A DNA stretch of 64,000 nucleotides from DAOMNO01 sp035443885 (GTDB lineage Bacteria > Planctomycetota > Phycisphaerae > Phycisphaerales > SM1A02). The translations under genes were made by a program, and so were the position numbers. Location of the stretch: positions 62,001 through 126,000 of the forward strand of contig DAOMNO010000007.1 of assembly GCA_035443885.1 (NCBI GenBank). Direction: 5' to 3'. Position 1 is the stretch's first letter; each line of letters begins with the position of its first letter. Below are positions 44,821 through 54,348 of this stretch, in pieces. A model generated the notes under the pieces. The model had not been told where the DNA came from, ran no database searches, and worked only from the letters and a program-made list of their open reading frames with translations.

Positions 44821-46260
44821 TCATGCGGCCGCCAGTGCAGCGCGCAACATGAAGGTTGCCGTGTAGAAATAGATGAGCAATCCGGTTACATCCACCAGCG
44901 TGGCAACGAACGGCGCGGAACTGGTTGCCGGATCAAGGCCGATGCGCCTGAGAAGAAATGGCAACATGCTGCCAACTAGCGATCCCCACACCACCACGCC
45001 GATGAGCGAGATCGCCACCGTAAAGGCGATTCGGATATACACATCGCCGTAGTCATACAGCCCGGCCCAGTGCCAGCCCGCCACTCGTGCGAGACCGATG
45101 ACCGCGAGAAACAAGCCGAGACAGAGCGCGACCATGACTTCGCGGCGAAGGACACGCCACCAGTCGCGCAGCGTAACGTCATTCAGCGCGATGGCGCGAA
45201 TGACCAGGCTGGTCGCCTGCGAACCACTGTTGCCGCCGCTGGAAATGATGAGCGGAATGAAGATGACGAGCGCCGCGACAATCTGCAACTGAGTCTCGAA
45301 CGTCTCCATCACGCTGGCCGTCAACATCTGACCGACGAAGAGAATCGCCAGCCAGCCGCCTCGTTTGCGGAACATCTCCCAGAGTGAAACGTCGAGATAC
45401 GGCTCCGTGAGCGGCGCGACGGCGGCGATCTTCTGGAAGTCTTCCGTTACTTCCTCTTCCGCCACGTCTGCAACGTCGTCGAACGTCACGATGCCGACCA
45501 TCACGTTTGCGCGATCGACAACCGGAAGCACCGGCACGTCATATCGCTCCATCGCGCGCACAGCCTCTTCGCGATCATCAAAGGCATTGAGCGACACGAC
45601 CTGCTCGTCCATCAACGTGCGAATGGACGAATCAGGATCGGCCATCACCAGATGGCGCAGTTTGATTTCGTCAAGCAGATGCCTGTCATCATCCACAACG
45701 TAGATGGTGTAGAGGATTTCCGCATCCTTGCCGAAATGACGGATGTGGTTGAGAGCCTGCTGCACGGTCCAGTCAGGTTTGATCGACACATACTCAGGCG
45801 TCATGATTCGGCCGACCGACTCGGGCGGATAGCCGAGGATGATCTGCGTATTGCGGCGTTCCTGCGGGCGCATCTGTTCCAGCAGTCGCGCTGCAAGCTG
45901 GCCAGGCATCTCATCGAACAATTCCGCGCGGTCGTCCGGGTCCATCTCATTAAACATCTGAACGAGTTGCTCGTTCGTCAGTTCGTCGAGAAGCTGATTC
46001 TGCTGATCGGACGGCAGGAAGGTGAACACATCTGCAGCTTTTTCGCGCGGCAGCAAGCGAAACACCACCGCGCGGCTGGTAGGCTTCAGTTCCGTCAGCA
46101 GGTCTGCGACTTCCGCCGCGTACAACTCTTCGAGCGCAGTGCGAGCCTCATGCGTGCGTTTCTGCGCAAGCATGTCTTCAATATCCGGCGCCATCAGGAC
46201 GCTCATCCTGGGCTTCTCACGATTCTCCGGCTGGTCGTGGAGATCGATATCTGCGGACAT
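44821..46260 (-). CDS. mgtE: Magnesium transporter MgtE
   Basis: A 479-aa Mg2+ channel/transporter. It has the N-terminal superhelical domain (~25-150), then two CBS domains (~155-280; SVGRIMTPEYVSI, PVLPVVDRANVMVGIVTFDD), then five transmembrane helices with the signature PLIISSGGNSGSQATSLVIRAIAL. CBS and N-domains close the pore when cytoplasmic Mg2+ is high. Length and domain order are normal. No Mg2+ riboswitch is apparent in the short upstream region. Confidence 0.95.
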   Translation of the reverse strand: MSADIDLHDQPENREKPRMSVLMAPDIEDMLAQKRTHEARTALEELYAAEVADLLTELKPTSRAVVFRLLPREKAADVFTFLPSDQQNQLLDELTNEQLVQMFNEMDPDDRAELFDEMPGQLAARLLEQMRPQERRNTQIILGYPPESVGRIMTPEYVSIKPDWTVQQALNHIRHFGKDAEILYTIYVVDDDRHLLDEIKLRHLVMADPDSSIRTLMDEQVVSLNAFDDREEAVRAMERYDVPVLPVVDRANVMVGIVTFDDVADVAEEEVTEDFQKIAAVAPLTEPYLDVSLWEMFRKRGGWLAILFVGQMLTASVMETFETQLQIVAALVIFIPLIISSGGNSGSQATSLVIRAIALNDVTLRDWWRVLRREVMVALCLGLFLAVIGLARVAGWHWAGLYDYGDVYIRIAFTVAISLIGVVVWGSLVGSMLPFLLRRIGLDPATSSAPFVATLVDVTGLLIYFYTATFMLRAALAAA

Positions 46261-46373
46261 AACACGCTCCGTTGCTGCTGAGTTTGAGAAGCGAGCATCT
46301 TAGCCGGGAAGCATGCCCGAATGCCGCACAATACGGCATTTACAAACCACCTTTGTTGAAGAAGATTGCGTTG

Positions 46374-49067
46374 CTACGAGCCGCTTGCGGAGAGCCGTTC
46401 AATGGCTTCCAACCTTCGCTGATGCTGCGGGCGGCCTGGTTCAATCAGCGTCAAGGCGCGAATGTGCATGGTGGCCAGGTCGTACCGTCTGGCTTCAATC
46501 GCGATCGCCGCTGCAAGCTCGCGATTTGGCGCGTGATAGGGGTTGAAATGCAAGGCCCGCGTCGCTCGTTCCAGTGCACGGGCTGTATCGCCTTGCCTGC
46601 GATAAAGATGGGCGAGTTGGACTGCATACGCGGGCGTCTTTTCCGTCCGCGCATCGAGATACTCCAGATGCGGAATCGCCAACTCAGGGGACTCACTGGC
46701 AAGAAACAACTGTGCCAGCCGCTCATGAGGCATCGGGTCAACAGGTCGCGCCGCTGCATAGTCCTGAAGAAGTCCGATCATGGACTCATCCGCTCCACCC
46801 GCCTGCTGCATCGCGCGGCGCAGCTTGAGTTCCAGCACGTCCGGATGACCGGGATGACGATTCAGCCATTCGTCGATCATTTCATCCGTTACCTGCACTG
46901 GCGGCAGCATGACGGCGGGCCATTCTGAGGGATCAAGCGGCGCGAGGCCTTCCCTCGCTGGCTCACCGATCTGTTCCGCCAACCGCCTTGCGATGGTGTT
47001 CAGCCTGACTCGCTCAGCTTCAAGACGCTCAGGCGATGCACTGTCTCGTTCATCCTGAGCTTCATCCATCAGTTCCCGCACCGTGGGGGACGCAGCCAAG
47101 CCCCATGACTTGACCTCATCGGCGGCCCATTGCAGAAAGTCACGGAAGAACTGCTCGCGGCTGATGCCGAGTACCGAAGGCAGCGCCTGCTCTTCGCGTT
47201 CGCCTTCAAAGTACCGCTCCAGCAGATGCAGCACGGCATCCTCGCCGAACCGCATGTTCATGTATTCGAGCATCCAATGCCCCTGTGCGTACGCCAGCGA
47301 ACGATCTTCCGGCCTGCGAGGTCGCACAAACGCCCATTTGATTTCTTCAAGGCTGAACAGTCGCCCAAGCTCAAGCGACTGCGCCAGCAATCGGCTGGTG
47401 GCGTAAGGACGAGGCGACAGTTCCATGCTGACGGCAGCCGCTTCCGTCAGCCAGTGCGGAATGCGGTTGCGCGTCTGCGCCAGTGTAATCGTGTGCGTGT
47501 ACTCATGCTGGAGCACGCGGGGCCAGTCGAACAAGCCTGTGTGCGTGCCCGGCGGACCTTCGCGAGGCGTCTCCATCGCAATCACCGGACCCGTGCACGC
47601 CGCCACCGTGTGAATGGATGGCATGCCCACAATTCGCACGGCAAACCACCTGTGATTCGGCATCAGTTCGATCACCGTTTTGCGATCGGGTGTGAAATTA
47701 AACCGCCCCGCCACGCGCTGATGAATCGCTTCCAGCACGTCCGGCATCATGTCCGCCATCACCTGATCGATGCCCGGCTTGTAGCGGACGACGAAGTGCT
47801 CGGTTTCGATTGTCGCGTACTGTGTGATCTCTTCAAGCAGATGCAGACTGTTCGTCGCGCGAACATTAAACGGGTCCAGCTTCACAACGTTGCGGAGCGC
47901 ATAGAGCGCGTTGGCGTCGCGGCCTGATTGCAGTTCCATCAGTCCAAGATCAATCTGCGGAGCAGGCCAAGCAGGCTGACGGCGAATTGCCTCTTCCAGC
48001 ATCTCCGCAGCCGCTTCATACTGCCGACTCATCGAAAGCTGCCGTCCGACGACGTAGTACGCCATCGCGGCGCCTGGCGAGAGCGCATCAAAGCGAGCCA
48101 GCGAAGCATGCATCGCTTCATCGTCGTACAGAATCGCCTTCGCCGCAGCGTGCAGCGCATGCGCGTATCGCATCGTGGGGTATCGCTCCAGCAACGCATC
48201 GATGATCGCGATCGCACCGTCGGGATCGTCGAGCACCAGCCGCGTTTCGGCATCAAGCAGTTCCGCAAGCGGGTGCTCGGGGTTCATGCGGCGCAGATGC
48301 TGTGAAGCGCGATTGGCGGAAGCGAAATCGAATCGCTCCATCATGATGCGCCCCAACATGTACCACGCTTCACCCACGCGCGGATTCAGCGCGAGCGTCT
48401 CATGCAAAGCCTGCACTGCCGCTGCGGAGTCGTGCTTTTCTTCCAGCAGTTCACCCTCTGCCAGACGCGCGGGCCAATACAGGCGATCCAACTCCTGATG
48501 GGCGCGCGACAGCAGGCCGATCATTGTGTGAAAATCGCGCGAGGGCTGCCCTTGCAGTCTTGCACGAATCATCATCGCGCGAACGCCTTCCGTTAGTTCG
48601 TCCGCATCGGCCAACTGATTGCGAGTCAACTGGAGGACTGGCATGTCGATCGCTGCGTTGGCCGCTTGCAGATCGCCGAGCATTTCATAGCACGCAGCAC
48701 GAATCCGCCATGCGCGAATGGAGTCCGCGCCTTCAAGCACTGCGATCGCTTCTCGAAGTTCCCCCGCACGGAGCTTTGCTTCTGCACGAAGTTCCGCAGG
48801 GACGTGTGGATCAAGAAAAATCGGATCAGACAGCTTCCAGTCAATGAGCGCCGCCTGTGCCTGCGCTTCGGGCGTCGTGAGATCGCTTTCCTGCCACACG
48901 CCGTGGAACACGCGCATGGACGCTCGTTCGTCATCACGCAGCCACGGCGCAGCGATCGCACTCTGGACAGCTTCGCTCAGTTCAACATGCTGCGGTACCG
49001 GCGGCTGCTGCGCGGCGGCGGACGCAGCGATCAGCAGGCACGCGACGCCGACAAGCCAGCGGGGCAT
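46374..49067 (-). CDS. Secreted TPR protein with peptidase MA-like HExxH domain
   Basis: An 897-aa protein with a Sec signal peptide (MPRWLVGVACLLIAASAAAQ). A long TPR-rich region (~30-420) follows, including AWYMLGRIMMERFDFASA and PAPQIDLGLMELQSGRDANA. The peptidase MA-like domain (~425-680) has the zinc motif His521-Glu-Tyr-Thr-His525 and a third ligand Glu542 in WLTEAAAV. More TPR-like helices end the chain. The ATG overlaps the stop of the LolA-like gene (TGATG). Substrate is unknown. A TTG six codons upstream is a less likely start. Confidence 0.85.
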   Translation of the reverse strand: MPRWLVGVACLLIAASAAAQQPPVPQHVELSEAVQSAIAAPWLRDDERASMRVFHGVWQESDLTTPEAQAQAALIDWKLSDPIFLDPHVPAELRAEAKLRAGELREAIAVLEGADSIRAWRIRAACYEMLGDLQAANAAIDMPVLQLTRNQLADADELTEGVRAMMIRARLQGQPSRDFHTMIGLLSRAHQELDRLYWPARLAEGELLEEKHDSAAAVQALHETLALNPRVGEAWYMLGRIMMERFDFASANRASQHLRRMNPEHPLAELLDAETRLVLDDPDGAIAIIDALLERYPTMRYAHALHAAAKAILYDDEAMHASLARFDALSPGAAMAYYVVGRQLSMSRQYEAAAEMLEEAIRRQPAWPAPQIDLGLMELQSGRDANALYALRNVVKLDPFNVRATNSLHLLEEITQYATIETEHFVVRYKPGIDQVMADMMPDVLEAIHQRVAGRFNFTPDRKTVIELMPNHRWFAVRIVGMPSIHTVAACTGPVIAMETPREGPPGTHTGLFDWPRVLQHEYTHTITLAQTRNRIPHWLTEAAAVSMELSPRPYATSRLLAQSLELGRLFSLEEIKWAFVRPRRPEDRSLAYAQGHWMLEYMNMRFGEDAVLHLLERYFEGEREEQALPSVLGISREQFFRDFLQWAADEVKSWGLAASPTVRELMDEAQDERDSASPERLEAERVRLNTIARRLAEQIGEPAREGLAPLDPSEWPAVMLPPVQVTDEMIDEWLNRHPGHPDVLELKLRRAMQQAGGADESMIGLLQDYAAARPVDPMPHERLAQLFLASESPELAIPHLEYLDARTEKTPAYAVQLAHLYRRQGDTARALERATRALHFNPYHAPNRELAAAIAIEARRYDLATMHIRALTLIEPGRPQHQRRLEAIERLSASGS

Positions 49068-49912
49068 CAGTTGCTGCCTCGCCAAGCCTGCACGTCAATC
49101 GCCCACTGCCTGGGGTCCGGCTCCTTGACGCTGAGCTTGGCGAGTTGCTGAGCAGAAAGCGTAGGGTTGTGCGCCAGGTTGTTCAGACGCACGATCTTGC
49201 GGTTCCCGCCGACTTCAATGGCGTGAATGCCTACGGGAAGCCACGTCGCGCGATCGTAGAAAATATCAACCTGCTCATACTCCCGTGCTTCGCTCGTGCC
49301 TTTCTTCGGCACCAGACGAAGACCGTCAACATGCCGCAGCCCAGCCATCGGATCGTCAGATCCCGAAGGTGGAGCCTCAATCAGGCTTGCATCGAATCGC
49401 GCCAGCACTTCGTCCTTCGGCTGACCGATGGGCAGCGGAATCGGCCCCTCGCCGAGTTTGAGCGGATCAAGCTGCTGACCCGGCGCGACGATTTCTCGCT
49501 TGATGAACTGCTTGGCTTCATGATCGACTTCAACCAGCCAGCGATCGCTGAAGATGTAGTGGCGCAGTCGCGTCTGTGAGCGAGGCGGAATCATCAGCCG
49601 ATCGAACAGCACTGCGAAGCTCTTGCCCGCTGCGTCATCCACACGGTAGATCATCTCGCCTGTGCGGATTTCCCGACGGCCGAGCAGCTCGTCGACGATT
49701 TCATACCGCACATCCGCGGTGAAGGCACGCAGTTCCTGACCGCTGTGTTCAATATGGGTGAGTAGCGCGTCCAGCGAGTCAACGCCGGCGTTTTTCGCTG
49801 CTTCCGCAGCGCGCTTGGCGCAGCCGTCGCAACAGGGCGGGGCTTGAGCGACCATGCAGAAAATGGGAGTCTGGAGGGTCAGTGCGGCGATCAGGGCGTA
49901 GATGCTCAGCAT
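49067..49912 (-). CDS. Exported LolA-like outer-membrane lipoprotein-sorting-type protein
   Basis: A 281-aa protein with a Sec signal (MLSIYALIAALTLQTPIFCM) and a Cys-rich start of the mature chain (PPCCDGCAKRA). The core has DALLTHIEHSGQELRAFTAD, YEIVDELLGRREIRTGEMIY and later repeating beta strands (KQFIKREIVAPGQ, YDRATWLPVGIHAIEV), as in the LolA/LppX fold. Its stop overlaps the start of the TPR-peptidase gene, so the two are coupled. A true lipoprotein carrier role is inferred from the fold only. Confidence 0.78.
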   Translation of the reverse strand: MLSIYALIAALTLQTPIFCMVAQAPPCCDGCAKRAAEAAKNAGVDSLDALLTHIEHSGQELRAFTADVRYEIVDELLGRREIRTGEMIYRVDDAAGKSFAVLFDRLMIPPRSQTRLRHYIFSDRWLVEVDHEAKQFIKREIVAPGQQLDPLKLGEGPIPLPIGQPKDEVLARFDASLIEAPPSGSDDPMAGLRHVDGLRLVPKKGTSEAREYEQVDIFYDRATWLPVGIHAIEVGGNRKIVRLNNLAHNPTLSAQQLAKLSVKEPDPRQWAIDVQAWRGSN

Positions 49913-50006
49913 GGTGTACCTCGTTGAACGGGCAATGCTAGGTCGGTCAGGCCCGCGAGTCTTGGACACGCCCCAGCAGTTGGGTGTTCCATGATTCACA
50001 TCGGCG

Positions 50007-50507
50007 TCAGGCGATCAATCGCCGAACAGCGTCCACCGCTTTGGCCAGCCTCGGATCATCGCCCGCCAGCGCGATGGCACGGTCAGCCTTCTCCCGCACT
50101 TTGGCCCGTGCTTTATCGCTCGTTGCGTCGGAAAAGTTGTCATGCACATCGGCCAGTTTGATGAGCCTCGCCTGCCACGGCCCTGCTGCAAGCTGCGCAT
50201 CGTAAGCAGGTTCTCGCTTCGCTTCAGGCAGCCGCATGTCTTTCGTGAGCGCGACAACGATATCCGCCACATCACTGCCGAACGCTTCGGCGACCTCGTT
50301 GTAGTCCACCCCACAATCCTCGATGACATCGTGCAGGAGAGCCGCTGCAAGCGTTGGCGCGTCCGTGCAGCCGAACACGCACGCCACCGTGAGGGTAACA
50401 CGGCACGGATGCGAGAAGTAAGGCGTTTTGCCATCCTTCCGAAGCTGCCCCACATGTGCGCGGGCCGCAAAGGCGGCTGCGGATTGCCAGAGTGAAGACG
50501 TATTCAT
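50007..50507 (-). CDS. RelA/SpoT-type HD-domain phosphohydrolase
   Basis: A 166-aa protein formed only of an HD domain. It has AAFAARAHVGQLRKDGKTPY, His33 in FSHPCRVTL, the HD pair His59-Asp60 in ALLHDVIED, and LIKLADVHDNF near residue 120. This matches the ppGpp hydrolase (Mesh1/SAH) group rather than the full RelA/SpoT. It may degrade ppGpp or a related nucleotide. No synthetase domain is attached. The start at 50507 is chosen because the frame upstream is antisense to the cyclophilin gene. Confidence 0.9.
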   Translation of the reverse strand: MNTSSLWQSAAAFAARAHVGQLRKDGKTPYFSHPCRVTLTVACVFGCTDAPTLAAALLHDVIEDCGVDYNEVAEAFGSDVADIVVALTKDMRLPEAKREPAYDAQLAAGPWQARLIKLADVHDNFSDATSDKARAKVREKADRAIALAGDDPRLAKAVDAVRRLIA

Positions 50508-50580
50508 GCCCACAGTGTAATCCTGCGACTGCGGGTCAGCCAGCTCGCCGCAGCGTGCGGCTCGGCATATCCTTCTCACC

Positions 50581-51342
50581 ATGAAGAGCTTCCCCACGAC
50601 CGTTAAACCGCTGCACACGCTTCTCACCGTCATCGCGATGCTGCTCCTTGCGCCGCTTGCTTCAGCGCAAAATCTCGCCGACAAGCCGCCACAAACGCCC
50701 ACGCCCACGCCAATGCCGGCCAAGACAACTACTGCACCGGCTGACGAGAAACCGAATCCGCCAGCGGACGCCAAGCTTGAATATGTGCTGATGACCACGA
50801 GCAAGGGTGAGATCGTGCTGGAGCTGAACCGAGAGAAGGCTCCCATCACTGTCGCCAACTTCCTCGGCTATGTCGCGGATGAGTTTTACGACGGCACCAT
50901 CTTCCACCGCGTGATCGACAACTTCATGATTCAGGGCGGCGGCATGACTCGCGAGATGACGCCCAAGCCCACCAAAGCGCCAATCAAAAATGAATGGCAG
51001 AACGGTCTGAAGAATGAGCGCGGCACCATCGCCATGGCGCGGACCAACAATCCCGACTCCGCCACCGCACAGTTCTACATCAACGTCAAGGACAACCCCA
51101 GCCTGAACGGCCCCGGCGGCAGCCCCGGCTACGCCGTCTTCGGCAAGGTCATCGCTGGCATGAACGTCGTTGATGCCATCAAGCTCGTGCGCACCGGCCG
51201 CCATGGGCCGCATGGCGACGTACCGGTTGAGCCGATCGTGATTGAAAAGGTGCGGCGAATCACCAAAGACCAGGCCGAAGCTGCCGTGAAGGCGGAAAAA
51301 GGCGCGAAAGAAGATAAGAAGGACGAAAAATCCGGCTCGTAA
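50581..51342 (+). CDS. Exported cyclophilin-type peptidyl-prolyl isomerase
   Basis: A 253-aa protein with a Sec signal peptide (residues ~1-29, ending ASA-QN) and a Pro/Thr-rich linker. The cyclophilin domain (~65-225) has GEIVLELNREKAPITVANFL, YDGTIFHRVIDNFMIQGGG, GTIAMARTNNPDSATAQFYI and YAVFGKVIAGMNVVDAI. The final ~25 residues are Lys/Asp/Glu-rich. It folds exported proteins by isomerising Pro bonds. It precedes fabF by 72 bases on the same strand. Confidence 0.95.
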   Translation: MKSFPTTVKPLHTLLTVIAMLLLAPLASAQNLADKPPQTPTPTPMPAKTTTAPADEKPNPPADAKLEYVLMTTSKGEIVLELNREKAPITVANFLGYVADEFYDGTIFHRVIDNFMIQGGGMTREMTPKPTKAPIKNEWQNGLKNERGTIAMARTNNPDSATAQFYINVKDNPSLNGPGGSPGYAVFGKVIAGMNVVDAIKLVRTGRHGPHGDVPVEPIVIEKVRRITKDQAEAAVKAEKGAKEDKKDEKSGS

Positions 51343-51414
51343 CGCCGCCTGAATCTGCCTTCTGACTCGTACGCCCCACGTTGGCATCACCTGTGTCGCT
51401 ATCATGGCCTTCGC

Positions 51415-52734
51415 ATGAAGAGTCGCCGCATCGTCATTACGGGAATGGGCTGGATCACACCGCTGGGCCACGACCTCGATACGGTCTGGGGCCGCATGAT
51501 GCGATGCGAATCGGGTGTTGCACGCATCGACCGCTTTGATGCCGCGACGTTCCCAACGACATTTGCAGCCCAGGTGCGCGAGTACGATTTCAGGAAGTAC
51601 GTTGAGAACGCGCTCGACCACGAACACGCGGGCCTGCACAGTCAGTTTGCGCTTGGCGCAGCACGACAAGCGTGGGAGCAGGCGGGGCTGAGTTCATTTC
51701 CTTCGCTCAACCGCAAACGCATCGGCATGTATCTCGGCGCTGGCGAAGGCGCGCTTGATTTCGACAGCTACTCGCGTGTCAATCTCGCGGGCTGGAACGA
51801 CGAAACTCGCTCCGTGGATGCTGCCAGATGGGCAAAAGCTGCGATGGAGCGGATGAGTCCGTGGACGGAGATCGAGCAGGAACCGAACATGCCGATGACG
51901 CACCTCGCGCGTGAGTTCGGTATTCGCGGGCCTGCGTACAACTGTCTCACCGCGTGCGCTGCGTCCACACAAGCCATCGGCGAAGCGTTCAGCATCATTC
52001 AGCGGGGCGAAGCTGATGTCATGGTGTCAGGCGGCACGCACACCATGATCCACGTGCTGGGCGTAACAGGCTTCAACCGTCTCACTGCCCTTTCCACCCG
52101 CAATGACGACCCGCAACTGGCTTCGCGCCCGTTCGACCGCACGCGCGAAGGCTTCGTGATGGGTGAGGGGTCGGGGATTGTCATCCTTGAAGAAATGGAT
52201 CACGCGCTTTCACGCGGCGCAACACCTCTGGCGGAAGTCATCGGCTACGGTTCGAGCGCAGATGCTTTCCGCATCACGGATATCCAGCCGGAAGGCCGTG
52301 GCGCAGCAGCAGCCATGCACGACGCACTCACACAGGCCGACATTGATCCGCTTGCTGTGGACGAGACCGGCACGCCTTTGATCCACTACATCTCCGCGCA
52401 TGGAACCGGAACGAAAGAAAACGACTCGATCGAAACACGTGCCGTGAAATCAGTGTTCGGCGCGAACGCAAAGCAGATTCCCGTCAGTTCAATCAAAAGC
52501 ATGATGGGGCATCTGATCGCCGCGGCGGGCGCGGTGGAACTCATTACCTGCATCATGGCGATGCAGCATCAGATGCTGCCGCCCACGAGGAATCTGCATC
52601 ATCCCGATCCTGATCTTGACCTCGACTACGTGCCTAATCAGGCGAGACCTGCTCGCATCAGCACGTGTCTTTCCAACTCGTTCGGCTTCGGCGGTCAGAA
52701 CGACACGCTGATCGTTCGGCGATTCAACGGCTGA
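51415..52734 (+). CDS. fabF: Beta-ketoacyl-ACP synthase II
   Basis: FabF elongates acyl-ACP with malonyl-ACP. The 439-aa protein has the Cys-His-His triad: Cys181 in LTACAASTQAIGEA, His329 in ISAHGTGTKENDSIE and His366 in MMGHLIAAAGAV. The start ITGMGWITPLGHDLDTVW and the end SNSFGFGGQNDTLIVRRF are typical. The segment between residues ~110 and 165 is longer than in E. coli FabF (WNDETRSVDAARWAKAAMER), a family variant. fabH and plsX are 42 kb away, so the fatty-acid genes are not all clustered. Confidence 0.94.
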   Translation: MKSRRIVITGMGWITPLGHDLDTVWGRMMRCESGVARIDRFDAATFPTTFAAQVREYDFRKYVENALDHEHAGLHSQFALGAARQAWEQAGLSSFPSLNRKRIGMYLGAGEGALDFDSYSRVNLAGWNDETRSVDAARWAKAAMERMSPWTEIEQEPNMPMTHLAREFGIRGPAYNCLTACAASTQAIGEAFSIIQRGEADVMVSGGTHTMIHVLGVTGFNRLTALSTRNDDPQLASRPFDRTREGFVMGEGSGIVILEEMDHALSRGATPLAEVIGYGSSADAFRITDIQPEGRGAAAAMHDALTQADIDPLAVDETGTPLIHYISAHGTGTKENDSIETRAVKSVFGANAKQIPVSSIKSMMGHLIAAAGAVELITCIMAMQHQMLPPTRNLHHPDPDLDLDYVPNQARPARISTCLSNSFGFGGQNDTLIVRRFNG

Positions 52735-52741
52735 ACGCTTC

Positions 52742-54037
52742 TCAACGAAAGTGAATCTCATATCGCCAGCCGATTTTCGGCGGCGATCCGTCCTGCCGGA
52801 CCCATCGCACTTCGATTTCAAACGGCTTCACCTGCGATGCAATGATCGAAAGCGGAGTGGGGTCAGCTTCTTCCTGCGCCCGTTCGCGCCGATTCATGCG
52901 GCGTGGCACTTGTGATCGCATTTCAAATCGCGCCGCAGCCCCATGATCGGAAGGAATCTCGAACATGGCGTCGTCTTCTGCTCGCAGCAGAATGGGCAGA
53001 CCATGATGGTGCAGCGTCTGGCTGAATGCGATCTCACGCAGACGTTCTCGAAGCGAGTCCATCGTCTGAACGCGCTGGCCTCGCCTGAGCAGTTCAAGCG
53101 TGCCTTCCGCCAGAAACTCAATGCGTTCAATCGCCGTGATGAAGGCGCTGGGCTGGGCATCGATGGCGTATTGCTTCCAGCTCACTTCAAAGGCGTCAAT
53201 GGCTTGATCGCCGAACACCCTGATAAAGGCGTCTGCGGATGGCGTTCGATCTCGCAACAGCCGAAGATAGCGTTCAAAATCGCTCGCATATCGCCCGCTC
53301 TCAGCGTGAATGAGAAACTGCACCATTGACCACGCCTGTGCATACTGGCGAATCGGCGACGCACCGGCGCCGTCTTCCGCGCGGGCGATGGAGCCGCTCC
53401 AGTCATGCTGCGTCATGGCCAGCATCCTGCGGAAGGGAACGTGTGCGCCGTGCTGAACAGCCTCTCGCACGGTTTCCACTGAACGCGAGGACGCCTGACC
53501 GGTGATGACTTTGCCGTTGACGACGATTGCTGCGCCAAAGTATTCCGCCAGCCCTTCATTTACCCAAACCGGCAGATCGGAACCAAGACGACGGTACGCG
53601 AACTGGTGAAATGCTTCATGCTGAAGCACATGCAGCACGCGCTGCCTTGGCAGGTGTTCGATCCACAACGCCAGCACACCCGCGGGAGCGGTATCCGGCT
53701 TTACGAAGAACATGCCGCCCGTGCCGCGAGCGTGAATATTGAACCGTGCGCCAAGCGTGTAGAGGTAGTCATCTCGTGAACGAAAGATCAGAACGCTCAT
53801 TGCGGCTTCGTCGCGAGGCGGGCCGAAGGCATCGCTCAGTCGCCGCGCGAACTCATCGTGCATGAGGTTCAGGTGCTGCCCCAGAGCGCGTGTTTCCTCT
53901 GCTGGCAGGTCGGTTCGAATGCGGTACTGGCCGATCACCGTTTCCGATGATCGATCCCACCATGTCCGGTCGTCGGCAATGGCCCGGCAGCACCATATGC
54001 CGAGCAGAAGAAGTATGGCGGCGAGACGGCTCGTCAT
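52742..54037 (-). CDS. Secreted DUF1570-type metallopeptidase-like protein
   Basis: A 431-aa protein with a Sec signal peptide (MTSRLAAILLLLGIWCCRAI-ADD). The DUF1570 region (~130-270) has a zinc motif His140-Glu-Ala-Phe-His144 (HEAFHQFAYRR) and a third ligand Glu161 in WVNEGLAEYF. This layout belongs to the gluzincin peptidases, but the substrate is unknown. The C-terminal ~100 residues are more variable. I chose the ATG giving MTSRLAAILLLLG; the frame upstream crosses a terminator hairpin and is not credible. It is convergent with fabF. Confidence 0.86.
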   Translation of the reverse strand: MTSRLAAILLLLGIWCCRAIADDRTWWDRSSETVIGQYRIRTDLPAEETRALGQHLNLMHDEFARRLSDAFGPPRDEAAMSVLIFRSRDDYLYTLGARFNIHARGTGGMFFVKPDTAPAGVLALWIEHLPRQRVLHVLQHEAFHQFAYRRLGSDLPVWVNEGLAEYFGAAIVVNGKVITGQASSRSVETVREAVQHGAHVPFRRMLAMTQHDWSGSIARAEDGAGASPIRQYAQAWSMVQFLIHAESGRYASDFERYLRLLRDRTPSADAFIRVFGDQAIDAFEVSWKQYAIDAQPSAFITAIERIEFLAEGTLELLRRGQRVQTMDSLRERLREIAFSQTLHHHGLPILLRAEDDAMFEIPSDHGAAARFEMRSQVPRRMNRRERAQEEADPTPLSIIASQVKPFEIEVRWVRQDGSPPKIGWRYEIHFR

Positions 54038-54096
54038 GGTCACGGCCCCATTATGACGGCTCTTCGCGAGATTCCTCACAACGTGCGCAAAAAAGA

Positions 54097-54124
54097 GGCC
54101 CGGGCAGCGTGACGCCACCGGGCC
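54097..54124 (-). terminator. Orphan minus-strand terminator upstream of the DUF1570 gene
   Basis: The stem GGCCCGG/CCGGGCC (54097-54103 and 54118-54124) has an inner stem GCGT/ACGC. In the minus direction it is followed by CTCTTTTTT, a strong T-tract. It lies 60 bases before the DUF1570 start codon and no annotated gene ends in front of it, so it belongs to a small transcript or to an attenuated leader. Confidence 0.75.
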
Positions 54125-54143
54125 AGGAGGAGGGAGAACATCG

Positions 54144-54251
54144 TCAGCCCCACGCCCTGCGAAAAACCCGCAGGAAAAATCGACCTGTTGCACCAGTCCA
54201 ACGCAGCAGCACGACGAATGTTGCATCGATCGAAAAAACATGTTCACTCAT
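54144..54251 (-). CDS. Candidate small basic protein (35 aa)
   Basis: The reading frame from ATG 54251 gives a short peptide starting MSEHVFSIDATF and ending FFLRVFRRAWG, rich in Phe, Arg and Trp. The stop is 20 bases from the orphan terminator. There is no clear ribosome-binding site, and a GTG at 54326 would give a 60-aa version. The evidence is only placement and composition, so this is a tentative call. It could also be a leader peptide for a regulated transcript. Confidence 0.25.
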   Translation of the reverse strand: MSEHVFSIDATFVVLLRWTGATGRFFLRVFRRAWG

Positions 54252-54348
54252 TCGCAGAGCCCGTTTGCGCTGCTGCGGATTTTCTGTTCGGGAGATGCCC
54301 GAAAATGCAGTTTCCAGCCCGCGCACGGGTCATATCATCATGTGCCGC

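Larger units (their letters stand above)
54038..54348. other. Intergenic region between divergent genes
   Basis: This separates the DUF1570 gene (minus) from the coiled-coil membrane protein gene (plus). It holds a minus-strand terminator (54089-54124), a small hairpin CCTGCG-AAAAACC-CGCAGG near 54157-54173, and a candidate small ORF on the minus strand. No clear promoter pair was identified. Confidence 0.5.

Noticed and set aside
46320..46340. Hairpin AATGCCG/CGGCATT downstream of the TPR-peptidase gene
   Set aside because: The stem is perfect, but no T-tract follows on the minus strand, so it is not called a terminator.
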